Source of the DNA: Favolaschia claudopus
Lineage: Eukaryota; Basidiomycota; Agaricomycetes; Agaricales; Mycenaceae
Direction: 5' to 3'
Length of the DNA stretch: 64,000 nucleotides
Assembly: GCA_037176885.1 (NCBI GenBank)
Contig: JAWWNJ010000073.1
Span: 620,001-684,000 of the forward strand
Shown: positions 25,527 through 36,121 of the stretch, one piece after another
How the letters are laid out: the number at the start of each line of letters is the position of its first letter
Numbering within the stretch: the stretch's first letter is position 1
The notes under the pieces: generated by a model
Database searches by the model: none
What the model was told of the DNA's origin: nothing
Seen by the model: the letters and a program-made list of their open reading frames with translations, nothing else
Position numbers and translations under genes: made by a program

Positions 25527-25871
25527 ATCTCAGCGCACAAGACATGGCTGTCGTAGTCACGTCTGCAGTCCTGGCGACCTCCACACTCCACGAATGTGAG
25601 CATCCCTGAATTCGTTCTAGTAGCGACACAAGAGCACATCTTCCGCAAATGTGTCTGTCGGGATTGCTGGTAGAACATCGTATGTACGAATGCTTATTTA
25701 TTCTAATCGATCTCTTTCACTTCCGACCTGTGTCCACACTTTGATCCCTACGACACAACCGCTACGCCTCCCGTCACAGTCCACGTATCAAACCCCTCCA
25801 TCTGCACCCCAACCGACCCTGGCGTGATGGGGCCCTTGGAGCCCGGCGCATCCCTGGGAATCCCTACAGCC

Positions 25872-26334
25872 TATGACGTTCCGGACGTTGCAATATTAAA
25901 ACCACACACATATATTGGGGAGCAACACATATCTTCTTAAAGGTGTACTGTTACAGAACAGTTTGGTATGTATCGCATCTATCTAATTCGCCTATTGGTG
26001 GCCAGTTCTGATGTGAACGGCGCTTGTCGGACTCTTCGCGCTTTGACACAACAACTTGAATCAACGGACCCAAAATTTTCATTTGAATTTCACACAACGT
26101 TCTTGAGAATGTGAAGGCTGGCTGTCTTGAGAACATTCTTTTCTATCCACCTCCTACAGCAATACCCAGAATCTCACAACCGAGTGCGAGCCTACCACCG
26201 TGGCCATGGCGGATCAGTTGATGCGAAGAGACTGACGAGCGCGATCTGCATCAAGTTTGGCCTAATTATGGTGGCGGCCGTCTCGGGTCATACCCCGATA
26301 GTGTAGATAGATGTACATGGATGCAGTACATATG
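25872..26334 (+). repeat. Left arm of the 463-base inverted repeat
   Basis: Pairs base for base with 26413-26875. No mismatch was found on reading both arms in full. The pairing stops sharply at both the outer and inner edges. Confidence 0.93.
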
Positions 26335-26412
26335 ATATGACGTTTCCGGACGTTGCAATATTCAAACCACACACATATGTTGGGGACCAACACATATCTT
26401 CTTAGAGGTGTA
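26335..26412 (+). repeat. Centre of the palindrome: diverged third copy of the element end
   Basis: From 26336 it repeats the outermost 78 bases of the left arm in the same orientation, with about five differences (one inserted T and four substitutions). Confidence 0.85.
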
Positions 26413-26875
26413 CATATGTACTGCATCCATGTACATCTATCTACACTATCGGGGTATGACCCGAGACGGCCGCCACCATAATTAGGCCAAACTTGATGCA
26501 GATCGCGCTCGTCAGTCTCTTCGCATCAACTGATCCGCCATGGCCACGGTGGTAGGCTCGCACTCGGTTGTGAGATTCTGGGTATTGCTGTAGGAGGTGG
26601 ATAGAAAAGAATGTTCTCAAGACAGCCAGCCTTCACATTCTCAAGAACGTTGTGTGAAATTCAAATGAAAATTTTGGGTCCGTTGATTCAAGTTGTTGTG
26701 TCAAAGCGCGAAGAGTCCGACAAGCGCCGTTCACATCAGAACTGGCCACCAATAGGCGAATTAGATAGATGCGATACATACCAAACTGTTCTGTAACAGT
26801 ACACCTTTAAGAAGATATGTGTTGCTCCCCAATATATGTGTGTGGTTTTAATATTGCAACGTCCGGAACGTCATA
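26413..26875 (-). repeat. Right arm of the 463-base inverted repeat
   Basis: Reverse complement of 25872-26334. It is followed directly by a second copy of the 13-base terminal motif. Confidence 0.93.
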
Positions 26876-27073
26876 CCGGAACGTCATAACAGCCAACATC
26901 CGCATCCTAACATCTTCCTGAGTTACCCTGCCAACTGGCATTTACAGATTCACTAGATAGTATACATGATATGGTTAACACAAAGGAAAGATCCTACAAA
27001 TGTAGATTGTATGAAATGCTGCATCACTATACATGGGACATGCTTGTAAGCCTCTACCAGACCAGACAAACAA

Positions 27074-28718
27074 TTAAGTACCGACCTCAGAGTGCGGAGC
27101 GTCAATGAACAGCTTCAAAGCACGAAAAGCCTCCAACTCCGCTTTGTACGACCCTCCGCTGGCAGCTTCCGCCTTATCGAACCAAGACAAAAAGCGTGCG
27201 TCGAGTCGTTCTCGAGACAAAATTACGATCGGCGTATCCAATAATCCGACCAAGTCCTTGAAACGCAAGGGAGACTTGCAAAACTCTCGACCGGGAGTCA
27301 ACAACACATCATCGTAAATTTTGAACAACTTGTTTCTCTCCTCAGACCCCGGATTGGATTGAGCACAATCTAAAATCCACCAAATATTGCAGCCTTGGCG
27401 TTGATCCCACGCTGGAACCACGCTTGTGCCCTCCCAGTCCAAAATACCGACAATCGTAGGGTTGTCATGATCAGAGGACCGTGACGAAACAGAGAACAAA
27501 AGGTTGTTTTCGTTGAAGTCGCAGTGCGCCAGCCGGAAGAGATCCGCGTGCCCAGGCAATTCATCCGGTAATTGTACAAGAGCACCGCGTAGAAGCTGGA
27601 ACCACTGCTGTGCGTATGCGGCGGGAAGCGCGTCCACGCCACCATTTATCTGACTGCAGTCGGTGCGACCAGTGATGTAGCTGTTCAGGTCTTTCACTTC
27701 GTCAAGAATGCAGTCCACGTAACAGAGCAGGTATTCCTTTGAAGATGTAAAAGGACCTTTGCCGCTAAGCATATTGTAGGAGGTGCATGATTTGACGAGG
27801 GGTCCCATACTGCCATCGGAATCGATTAGAGAACCTATCGAGCGCAATGGGTGATTGCAGATTTCGGCTTCAAAACCGGCGACTTGGGCAGCGAGTTTTT
27901 CCCAGCCAGCGGACGTGATACGCAAGTCTCTCAAAAGGTAGCCGGAGATCTAGTCATATATATGTTGCTAAGTCAAAGCGAGTCAAGAGGCAGATAGCAG
28001 TCACGGGGTACGCACTCGTTGCATGAGCATGTACGGGGCACCAACAGCGTTAGTCCACTCGCTGTCCCAGTCGTACAGAGTGGGCACAGGTACGGAAACA
28101 TTCGTATTGAGAAAGCGCAGCGTAGCGACCTTGAATCGAGTGTCAGATGCAGACGACCCGCAAAATTGTGTATTTAAACTCACCTCAGAAACGAATCTAG
28201 CAGTGATGTCCTCCGGAGTCGTGCTGGGATCCCGGTTGCCGTCGCCTTCGCCTAGATCTCTCAGCCGCGCCACAATATCTGTACCGTCGTCGAACAGCAG
28301 TAAAAACACCTTGCGATACATACATCGGTATTCATTCCTCCAACGCAGTCGATCGACAACAAGCCCACGTACAATATTATATCCGCCCACAGCCAAGAGG
28401 TGTATGTCTACACATTTCTTGTTCACCACAATCGAAGCTCGCGCTTGAAGTGCTTGCAGATCGAAAGACGAGAGAATTTGACGAAGCTCGCAGCCACGGC
28501 GTAGCAAGCAAGGGAATAATTGTTCAACTGCTCCGTGGAGGCAATCGTCCTACATAATCCAGAGAAAATAAAAATTCAACTTGAGAGGTACTGTACTCCA
28601 TTGAAGCGTGACGCACATGGTTATATAGAAACACGAGCGAGGCCCATTCGGTCGGGGTTATTCCGATGAGGCTCTCGGGAGGTTCGCCGCTGGTCAGTCG
28701 TTGCTCAAATGCATCCAT
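27074..28718 (-). CDS. Aminoglycoside-phosphotransferase-like kinase (APH fold)
   Basis: Small-molecule or protein kinase of the APH family, common and expanded in fungi. The ATG at 28718 gives MDAFEQRLTSGEPPESLIG. The N-lobe includes VGGYNIVRGLVVDRLRWRNE, KVFLLLFDDGTDIVARLRD and FVSEVATLRFLNTNVSVPVP, where the conserved Glu precedes the LRFL helix. APYMLMQRISGYLLRDL is the hinge region. The catalytic loop is LAHCDFNENNLLF (HxDxxxxN intact) and the metal-binding segment is GILDWEGTSVVPAWDQRQG. The protein ends APHSEVGT. Four exons. R1c lies just upstream. The substrate is unknown; naming after aminoglycosides reflects the fold only. Confidence 0.88.
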
Positions 28719-29100
28719 GCCTGGTAGTCGCTGTTTCAAAACAAGTTGGAGGATTGGAGGCTTTTGACGAGATGGTGGCGCGAAGCAAGGCCTTGTACAA
28801 CGCAGAACTCTATCTGGCAGGCTAACACGCTGCCTGCAATGAGGCATTGAACGGGCATTGAACGCTCGGCTACAGTTCACTGTCCAATATGCTCGAGACG
28901 ACGACGGGTTGACGACGGGACTGAAGGAAGCTTAAATCTTGTGCTCCAGACCTGGACGAACAGAGGATTGCAAGATGTATCGCCGCACAAGCTTTGATTG
29001 AGCTAGTTCGTCGGCGACACTGTGAAGTTATCCGTTCGAATTCGGCACTCAATTGTCAACACTGCAAATGCTCACACTTGAACTGGAAAACCCACTCAAA
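28719..29100. other. Intergenic region between the APH-like and MYND genes
   Basis: Holds the promoter side of the APH-like gene, which overlaps repeat R1c, and the 3' region of the MYND gene. Confidence 0.5.
28786..28980 (+). repeat. R1c, most complete copy of the unknown repeat
   Basis: Contains GGCCTTGTACAAC, CAGGCTAACACG, TGAACGCTCGGCTACAGT, CGAGACGACGACGG and AGAGGATTGCAAGATGTAT in that order. Diverged matches lie at 24789-25060 and 25450-25526. Confidence 0.55.
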
Positions 29101-31183
29101 TTAGCCCAGCGGCAATACCAAGCTCGATTGTTTAGCTGTTTCTCCTAAAGCCCTTTCCACCTCCTTGTCCAACTTTGTTTCATCGAGGAAAGACACCCAC
29201 GGCACCACTCTCAATAGCTCCCTCCCCACCTCCGGCTTGAGCCTGCGCACGGGAACCACGAGATCCGTGTACGAAGTTGCCTCACTCACTCGTATGATTT
29301 CCATACTCATCGGCCCAAAACTCTGAGCGGCGCGTGCAGCAGCGGCTAGTTCTTCTCGTCCACCAAAATCCGAAGCCTGAACCCGGAGATCCGGATCCGA
29401 AATACCGAACCAGTGTATCTGCATGGGAGCGACTCCGTAATCATATATGGTGCACAGTTGGCTATTTTTGTGCTCTGCCAAAAAATGAACGTGTTCGCGG
29501 GCGAGTGAGGTCCTCACAGTGGGATTGTGATGGTGACTGTTCGCAAGGAAGCGCAGAAACTCGTATTCTCTTGTGGTGTAACGGAGGCGCATTCCTGAAT
29601 ATGGAGCGTAAGTTCAATTTCTTGGTCGGGGCGTAGGTGGAGAGAGCACACTTTTCCGATGTGTGTGATAATATCCACAAGCTTCACGATGACCGGCTCG
29701 CCAGTCTATAGCTTGGCAAGTAGGAGAACAATACAGATACGCGCAGCATCCTGAACAACGCTTAAAATCATTCTTGTGTAATCGAGTCATGCACTACAGT
29801 CACAGATTGAAACACGAGAGTCGAATACGAGAATATGACTTACCTCCACGTTATCACAAGTCCGTTGCTTTGTATTGAACTGGTCCAGGGCTTCCGTTCG
29901 TTGGTGAAAAGTGTCAGCGAAGGCTTTTGACGCTGCGACAAGTTTTTCAGCGTAAAGGGGAGTGTCGTGCTCCGGATGACCCCAGTGTGTCCGAAGATCG
30001 AAAAGAACGTGGTAATGTACAGTCGCCGGAGCGAGTATATCGGCGAGCAGAACGCAGAGGATGTCATCCAGATTCCGCCAAATCGAAGTGCGCCTCCCGC
30101 ACGCCTGTATGATGTTGCACAAACCGTGCTGGACAGCTCTTCTGAGGCACCTATCTCCACGAGGGTGCCGAATGAGCATGATCAATATTTGGAGGTTCCT
30201 TCGCATTAACGTTTGGAGGTCCGAAGTCACCTTTCCGTGCGGTATGCCGGAAAGACAAACGGCGGCTTCCGTTACGGCCTGCACGAAATCCCGGGGAATG
30301 AGAGCGAGGCAAAGTGGGTTGGGTTTGTCAATGTCGGTCTTGTTTTCGTCAGTCTTATTCGTTTGCTGAACGACTGCTACGATGTCAAATACGAATTCGA
30401 GCCCGAAAAGGGACGTCATATCATCTTCGTTGGGCGGAATAGCAAAGTCACAAATTCGGATTACCAAGTCGGCCAAGTCAGTGATGGAACCACCGGCTCC
30501 TTCCAAAAGTTCATCCAGGGAGGCGTCTCCTTGAAAGAGAAAATCTTGAACCATTGCTAGGACGTTCTGACTCTCGTGAAAGTCTTTCCTGCGCGAGAAC
30601 ATTGTCCAGGCGCGTACAGCGATGAAGGGACACCCAGGCGTGGAGGTGATCAGCTTTCTGTTAGCTGAATCATCGCACATATCGTAGCAGAAGGTCATGA
30701 AGCCCCCATAGAATTGCTTCTCGTCGGTTATAGAGGCTGTGATGTCGTGAAGCAGTGGATGGTAGGTCGAGATAAATTGAAACCAAGGCCACACTCGTGG
30801 CCATAGATCCGGACAAGCCTTTCGAGGAGGAACTGAGACGAGGATTGCGTTGAGCGCAAGTAATGCCGCAGCACAGTCCCTGACAATCAGTTCGGAAGGC
30901 AACTCGAGCTCGTCGATGGTTGGGATCCGTGAGGGATCCAGAAGCAGATGAAAGACGGGCAGAAGACAAAGAAATTGGGGTGCGGATATGCTATTTAGTG
31001 TAAGGCCCAATTGGTGAATGTCTGCGGGGTCGGGACGATTTGGAAAATGACAACGCATCATGCCCTTGGCGAGCTTCTACAAAGTTCATTGTCAATGTAG
31101 ACACGCTCAACGAGATGAATCAGACCCACCCGCAGAGCCAGTGGGAGGCGGTCCAGGTTGCGGGGGTGAATCGCTGGATGCAT
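29101..31183 (-). CDS. MYND-type zinc finger protein
   Basis: The first exon starts at 31183 with MHPAIHPRNLDRLPLALR and joins KLAKGMMRCHFPNRPD. A long exon of over 400 codons is helical and repeat-like (RDCAAALLALNAILVSVPPR, DLQTLMRRNLQILIMLIRHP). The next exon completes a MYND domain: RTCDNVENDFKRCSGCCAYL, then YCSPTCQAIDWRAGHREACG. The last exon continues MRLRYTTREYEFLRFLANS and ends SSLVLPLG at 29101. MYND fingers bind proline-rich peptides. The usual second cysteine of the first zinc pair is not visible at CDNVEND, which may be a real loss or a misplaced splice site. It faces the small gene at 31414 across a 230-base divergent promoter. Confidence 0.85.
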
Positions 31184-31413
31184 GAGAGATGTGGTCCGGT
31201 AACAAATTTGAACGCTCTCTTCAAAATTGTCGGTCAAAGGTTCGAACGTGGGAGGGTGAGGCGCGTTTTTGTACTCTGCCTCACTTACGAGGCAGCTGTC
31301 GATTGTATGAGAATTGGGTACATGAAGGTTCAAGACACGGGAGGGTGACGCGCTTGGGCCATGCCCATAAATGGCAGTCAACGCGTTTCTTGTCTTTTTC
31401 CACTACAATCCAA

Positions 31414-31869
31414 ATGGACGCTGACCTGCCACAGTGGCTAGCTGCTTTGCGAACCTCCTCAAGTGAACCCAGTCAACTACATAAAAATTCTGAACCACCT
31501 CCTCCAATTCCTTTCGAGCTGTTTGGGTCTGAATATGTTCTCTATGGTTTCGTGGTCCCAGATGACTTGAAAGACGCCTACAACATCAAGTACAACTTCC
31601 TTGGTCATCCCAACGAGTACTCAGACCCTTACTCTCGTCGACAAGAATACACCCGCATTGCAATTCGCGACGCTGCAAAAAAATTAGGACTTCGAGTATT
31701 CATTGACTCTCCGCCCGAACGGAATTTTACGGTTTGATTTTCCTGCGCCAAGCACGGGAGAGTGCAAGTCCAACAGGTTCCCGTTGCATCGAAGCTTGAG
31801 CAATTTGCGGTTGAGCTAGGAATTAAGCAGAAAGCTGGGTGGCACGAGACGTGGGTCCCCTCACAGGTA
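31414..31869 (+). pseudogene. Small unknown-family gene A, interrupted by an in-frame TGA
   Basis: Starts MDADLPQWLAALRTSSSEPS. The core is FELFGSEYVLYGFVVPDDLK, then AYNIKYNFLGHPNEYSDPYS, RRQEYTRIAIRDAAKKLGLR and VFIDSPPERNFTV, where TGA at 31735-31737 ends the frame. Past the stop, in the same frame, it continues FSCAKHGRVQVQQVPVASKL and GIKQKAGWHETW, closely matching gene B, where the stop position is a tyrosine. A 21-base intron could remove the stop but is too short to be likely. It is therefore either a decaying copy or a truncated protein of about 107 residues. Confidence 0.65.
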
Positions 31870-31995
31870 TCTTTGAATATCACTTTCTGTGTCGTTTTAT
31901 TGCGGCTTACGAAGTATCCCGAGAAGGCTTGCTCGAGAAAACTCGAACCCCCTTCGCACGTTCCGCAACTGAGGCAGGCTGACTCGAAGTTCCCA

Positions 31996-32541
31996 ATGGA
32001 CCTCATTGACTGGTCCGCACCCGGATTCCCGCCTTCGTGGCAGGCTGTCTTGGACGCGCGCTCAGCAGGAGCGTACTCCGCTCAGCCTAGTACGAGGTAT
32101 GTACCATCCTGAGAGGCTACTACTTGTACCCGATCTCACGTCCGAACCAGACGTTCGTATGAGACGGAACCGACTCCTGCGATTCCTCCTGAACTTCTTG
32201 GGCATGGCTATGTTTTATACGGTTACCTGATGATTGTCGAAGAAATGGAAGCCCTCGCCACCAAGTACAGCAACCTAGGGTACCCTGAAGTATATTCCGA
32301 CCAAGAATATCGTCGACAATCGTATACAGGCATAGCGGTCCATTGTACTGCGCGGAATCTGGGCATGAAAGTGCATATTCACTCTCAACCCTACCACGAT
32401 TTCATTGCCTACTTTTCGTCTGCTCGTCGAGATGCCATTTCCATTCGGCAAATCCCCGTTCCTTCGAAGCTCGAGGAATTTGCAGACGAGATGGGAATAA
32501 AGCAGAAACCGCGGTGGCACCAAGCCAGGACCATCACTTGA
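31996..32541 (+). CDS. Small unknown-family gene B, intact paralogue of gene A
   Basis: Two exons. Exon 1 starts MDLIDWSAPGFPPSWQAVLD and ends AQPST; a GT-AG intron (GTATGT, ending ACCAG near 32150) joins RRSYETEPTPAIPPELLGHG. It then reads YVLYGYLMIVEEMEALATKY, SNLGYPEVYSDQEYRRQSYT, GIAVHCTARNLGMKVHIHSQ and DFIAYFSSARRDAISIRQIP. It ends VPSKLEEFADEMGIKQKPRW HQARTIT (two pieces). The conserved core with gene A is YVLYG, YSD..RRQ.YT.IA, LG..V.I.S and VP.KLE.FA.E.GIKQK. No signal peptide, membrane segment or known domain is seen. Confidence 0.7.
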
Positions 32542-32922
32542 GGTATGCCCATCAGTTTCTTGTGTTGTGTTCCTCAGCGGTCGTCTCTCTCTTAGGTCTT
32601 CTCCCTGTATCTATATCCTCTTGCATGCACTCCGAACTGAAATTTGCGGTCCCTTACCTGTCCCCTCTCGTCAACTATCCTCAACGTAATATCCAATTTC
32701 ACACTCTGGTTACTACTTATGCGGTCTGCGCTCCGAGTCCGAAACTTGGCGTCCCCAGTGGCCAGCCTGGAGCCTTCGTTTGTGTCACTTGAGATGAAAC
32801 GAGCCTATGAGAAGGCGCCAGAAACGCGATGTCAGCAACAATGACGTGTATCTCGGCAAAGAGTGATATAAGCCGGCTTGAGTGACTGGCTACTGAATTT
32901 CTCACTTTTGCCTCTGTCTGCC
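32542..32922. other. Intergenic region upstream of the GHITM-like gene
   Basis: Contains the GHITM-like promoter and the gene B 3' region. No further gene or clear TATA box was seen. Confidence 0.5.
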
Positions 32923-34072
32923 ATGTTGCGCCTGGGTCTGTCGTCGCTGCGGCCAGTAGCAGGCCCAGCAGTGGGTCGAGCAGCTCGCTCCAACATCCGC
33001 AACTTCTCCTTCAATTTTCGACCCAACGTCCTCCAAACCCTCGAAAAGCAGCGTGTCTCTCCCAATTCAATCCAATCTCTCGCCTCCAAATTCAAGCTCC
33101 CCCACTACTCAACAATCGTCGAGACAGCGAAACCGATTTCATGGCAACGGATAGCTCTCATTGCCGGTGGTGTAGCAGCCACCGTGGTGGTACTCGACTC
33201 CGCATTGAATCGGGAGACTCGGGAAAGTTTGTCGGCGGCTGAAAGGTCGTTGCTCAATTCGAGTTTCGCATACACCGGTGTGGGGCTTGCCCTTACTGCT
33301 GCCGCGGCCCGTGCCCTCTTCACATCCGGTGTCGCGTATCGCATAATGGCCGCAAGCCCGTGGGTTGTCTTTGGTGCTAGTCTGGCGGGCGGCATTGGCT
33401 CCATAATGGGTGTATTGTACACCCCGCCAGAGAAGACCGTTCAGAAACATTTGTTTTGGCTCGTGCGTGCCTCCCCCCCTACTACTTTTTTGTACAGTTA
33501 ACTGATTATAATGTTTCAGACTTTCAACGCTTTTCAAGCCGCCACACTCTCTCCATTATTTTTCCTGAACCCCGCCATCCTGGCTCGCGCCGGTCTATAC
33601 ACGATAGGTGCCGTCGGCGCGCTGTCCTACATCGGTGCCACTGCTACCAACGACAAGTACCTTATGCTCGGCGGTCCTCTCCTGGCTGGCGTTTCGGTTG
33701 TTGCTCTTAGTGCTCTCGCGCCCCTCGCTCTCCCCGCTACAGCTGTCCGTACCTTGGCTATAACCGAGTCTATATATTTGTACGGTGGACTGGCGGTGTT
33801 CTCTGGGTTCGTTTTATACGAGTATGTGTTATCCTCTTTCCCGGTCATTTCCTTCGACTCACCCTACGTCTAGCACCCAAAAGATCCTCGCGCACGCACG
33901 CATGGCTGAGCAAGGATTGATGAAACGCGATCCTATGAACGAGGCAATAGGTCTGCAGCTCGACATGATCAATATTTTGTAAGCGCCGCTTTTCCATATC
34001 GCCTTCCTTTCACTTATTCTGCTATTCAGCATCCGCCTAGTTCAGATCCTGTCCATGAACAATCGCAAATGA
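32923..34072 (+). CDS. Mitochondrial BAX-inhibitor-1 family protein (GHITM/TMBIM5/MICS1-like)
   Basis: Inner mitochondrial membrane protein of the TMBIM family, linked in animals to cristae organisation and ion transport. The N-terminus, MLRLGLSSLRPVAGPAVGRA plus ARSNIRNFSF, is basic and hydroxylated, as expected of a mitochondrial targeting peptide. Membrane segments include IALIAGGVAATVVVLDSAL, AYTGVGLALTAAAARALFTS, ASPWVVFGASLAGGIGSIMG, SPLFFLNPAILARAGLYTIG, AVGALSYIGATATNDKYLML, GVSVVALSALAPLALPATAV and YLYGGLAVFSGFVLYE. The family's C-terminal signature is present: STQKILAHARMAEQ, DPMNEAIGLQLDMINIFIRL, ending SMNNRK. Four exons. Confidence 0.92.
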
Positions 34073-34231
34073 GCGCGGAGGAGGTCGATGAGGAAGTAGG
34101 AATGATAATGTATTAATTAACTCCCTCAACATGTAGTATAAATTGGTTCCGTCGGCAATTCGAAGTGTTCCCTCCACTCTAAACATCTTTGATGAAGTCG
34201 TTCCAAGTGACAGGCCGTCATCTGTGAACAA

Positions 34232-35780
34232 TTACAAGAACAACAGAAGGGAGCCATGCTCCCCCACATCGAACGATCGAACATGAACAGAGTTAATACT
34301 GTCAGGGATCCCCAAATTCTCCCCAAACGCTCGCCCAACACCCTTGTAAAACAGGGCTTTGAACCACGACAGCCCACGCCCCGGATCCGGCTGATGTCGC
34401 GATATCACCATCTGCCTCAACTTGGCCTCGTCAAAATCTACCCCAACCTCTGTCTCGCAATCCACCGAAAGGACTTCGAGCCGCGGAATCAGTATGCTGC
34501 TTCGCAAGGCGCCGGCGTCCCTTTCTGTGTCTGCGCGAAGGGCACTCAAGAGCCCGTTATCGAAGGAGACGTTGCCCGTTAGGTCGAGATGACTGATCGT
34601 CGGCGTACAGCGCAGAAGTGCACACAAGTCATGCGAGGATAGCACCTCCCCGTGTAAATCGAGTTTCAGGTGTTGTAAATTGGGCGCACTGACAAGCGGG
34701 AACCGCTGGAATTTTTCGGGCGAGGACCACATCATCCCATCATCGTCTGGGTAAAACAGCTCGAGCGTCCCGAGCGCGGGAAATGTAAGGTCCCCCAAAC
34801 CCTCTATGAACGCCGGGGACGCGGATATCCGTAGTGTTTCTAGATGCTCGAGGGAGGAGGTGCCGCCCAGCACGGCGGGGGTGTCGAGTTGTGGGTAAGG
34901 ACACCCTAGGAAGGCCGAGACGACGTTGGGGCATTGGACGAGGGTCTCGATGCATGCGCGGGGGACACAGGAGGTGAGCGATAAATGGGTGAGCTGGGCC
35001 CAGGGCATCGGTATGACGTCGATGTTCTCCGCCCACCAGACGAAGAGACGTACGTTGCGCAGATTCGGGGCGGTTTGGAAGGCGAGGGGGCTGTGGGGGT
35101 AGATAGCTGGAGTGATGTTGGGAGGGATCGTTAAGGTTAGTGCGGCGAGGGACTGGAGCGAATCAGGAGGGATGCTCCGCAGAGCGTGTAGCGCGCAAGT
35201 CGCCGCTTCGGTGTTACTCCCAGTGCTAATACGCAGAGATTTCCACCTGGATGAAGCAAGGAAAATGAGATCCACAGCACGTGTAAAGTCTTTAAGATTC
35301 CGGAATTCTTTCCAATCGAGCGAGACTGGGACAGCCAAGGGAGAAGATCGGGATAGGGCACGCTCTATATGAGCAAGATACTTCTTGACCAAGCGATTAC
35401 TATGACGTCTGGCCTGGAACTGTAGAGTATTGACGGAGATACACCTAGTCCAGAGTAGCGGGGCAGATTGAACGAGACTCCTCCACTTCGAGCAGACGCG
35501 CTCCAGGACGACGATGCTCTCAAGCCATAGTTTCGTGTCGACGTCGTCGAGAACCAAGGGAAAGATTTCTCCCACCAGAATTTCGGGGGGAAGTAAGTTG
35601 ATATTCAGGGAGAATTTAAGCTGCTCCCTAAAAACAGTTTCGACTTGAATTGACTGTCGTTGGCGTCGGTTGGTCCATAAGCCTCTCAGGAAACGTGAGG
35701 TCGCTCTTGGAGTACATTGAATGGTTGATCGTAGGTGACGATGAGCAGTATACTCACTCTACAACGCGTTTGACCTTCAT
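34232..35780 (-). CDS. F-box protein with leucine-rich-repeat-like region
   Basis: Probable SCF ubiquitin ligase adaptor. A long second exon contains the F-box, LNINLLPPEILVGEIFPLVL followed by VLERVCSKWRSLVQSAPLLW, and about 380 residues of irregular leucine-rich repeats (LTHLSLTSCVPRACIETLVQ, NLQHLKLDLHGEVLSSHDLC, TISHLDLTGNVSFDNGLLSA). No ATG is available in that exon upstream of the F-box. I join it to a short first exon, MKVKRVVE (ATG at 35780), through a GTGAGT donor and TTTTTAG acceptor, an intron of about 125 bases that keeps the frame. It ends GEHGSLLLFL. The first exon is the uncertain part. Confidence 0.8.
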
Positions 35781-36121
35781 GTTGCCTTCATGGGTCAGAA
35801 TCTGGTGTCGACAGCGCCCACGAGCAGAGCAAGAGTTGGGGGATTCTGAGTTGCTTCAGCCTTCGGCACCCTCCGGCGTAGTACGCCGCGGCAAAGGACA
35901 CTTGGTCGGAGTACTCTCCCAGGGTCTTCGCGCCTGAAGCGTCACACTCTGCAAACATCGTATACAAAAAGGATGCTCTATTTCAGATTTCAGCCGTACA
36001 AAAAGAGAGCAAACATGTACTGAAATGAAATCCTCATCTACATCAGTCATAGCATCTACAACTCTACACTCTACAGAGAAAAGAAACAGTGTTGTGATTC
36101 GTCGTCGCGGGATTCGTCAGT
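35781..36121. other. Intergenic region between the F-box gene and eEF2
   Basis: Contains the F-box promoter and the eEF2 3' untranslated region. Nothing else is recognised. Confidence 0.5.

Larger units (their letters stand above)
24672..25871. other. 1.2 kb gene-free region with two R1 repeat copies
   Basis: Starts with the SHO1 promoter. Beyond about 24790 it contains diverged sequence shared with 28786-28980 (R1a and R1b). Several overlapping open frames are present but none resembles a known protein. Confidence 0.5.
25866..26894. mobile_element. Non-autonomous fold-back element flanked by ACAGCC target duplication
   Basis: Two 463-base arms (25872-26334 and 26413-26875) are perfect reverse complements by eye, around a 78-base centre. 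The outer ends read TATGACGTTCCGG. The right end carries a second tandem copy of the 13-base end (26876-26888). ACAGCC occurs directly outside both ends (25866-25871 and 26889-26894), consistent with a 6-base target-site duplication. There is no transposase; the only notable frame in each arm is a 61-codon ORF that is identical in both. It would be mobilised, if at all, by a transposase elsewhere. Confidence 0.85.

Noticed and set aside
25951..26796. Identical 61-codon frames in both palindrome arms
   Set aside because: Identity is a necessary result of the inverted repeat; the sequence has no transposase or other motif.
30213..30560. 115-codon plus-strand frame opposite the MYND gene
   Set aside because: It is antisense to the long helical exon and shows no motif of its own.
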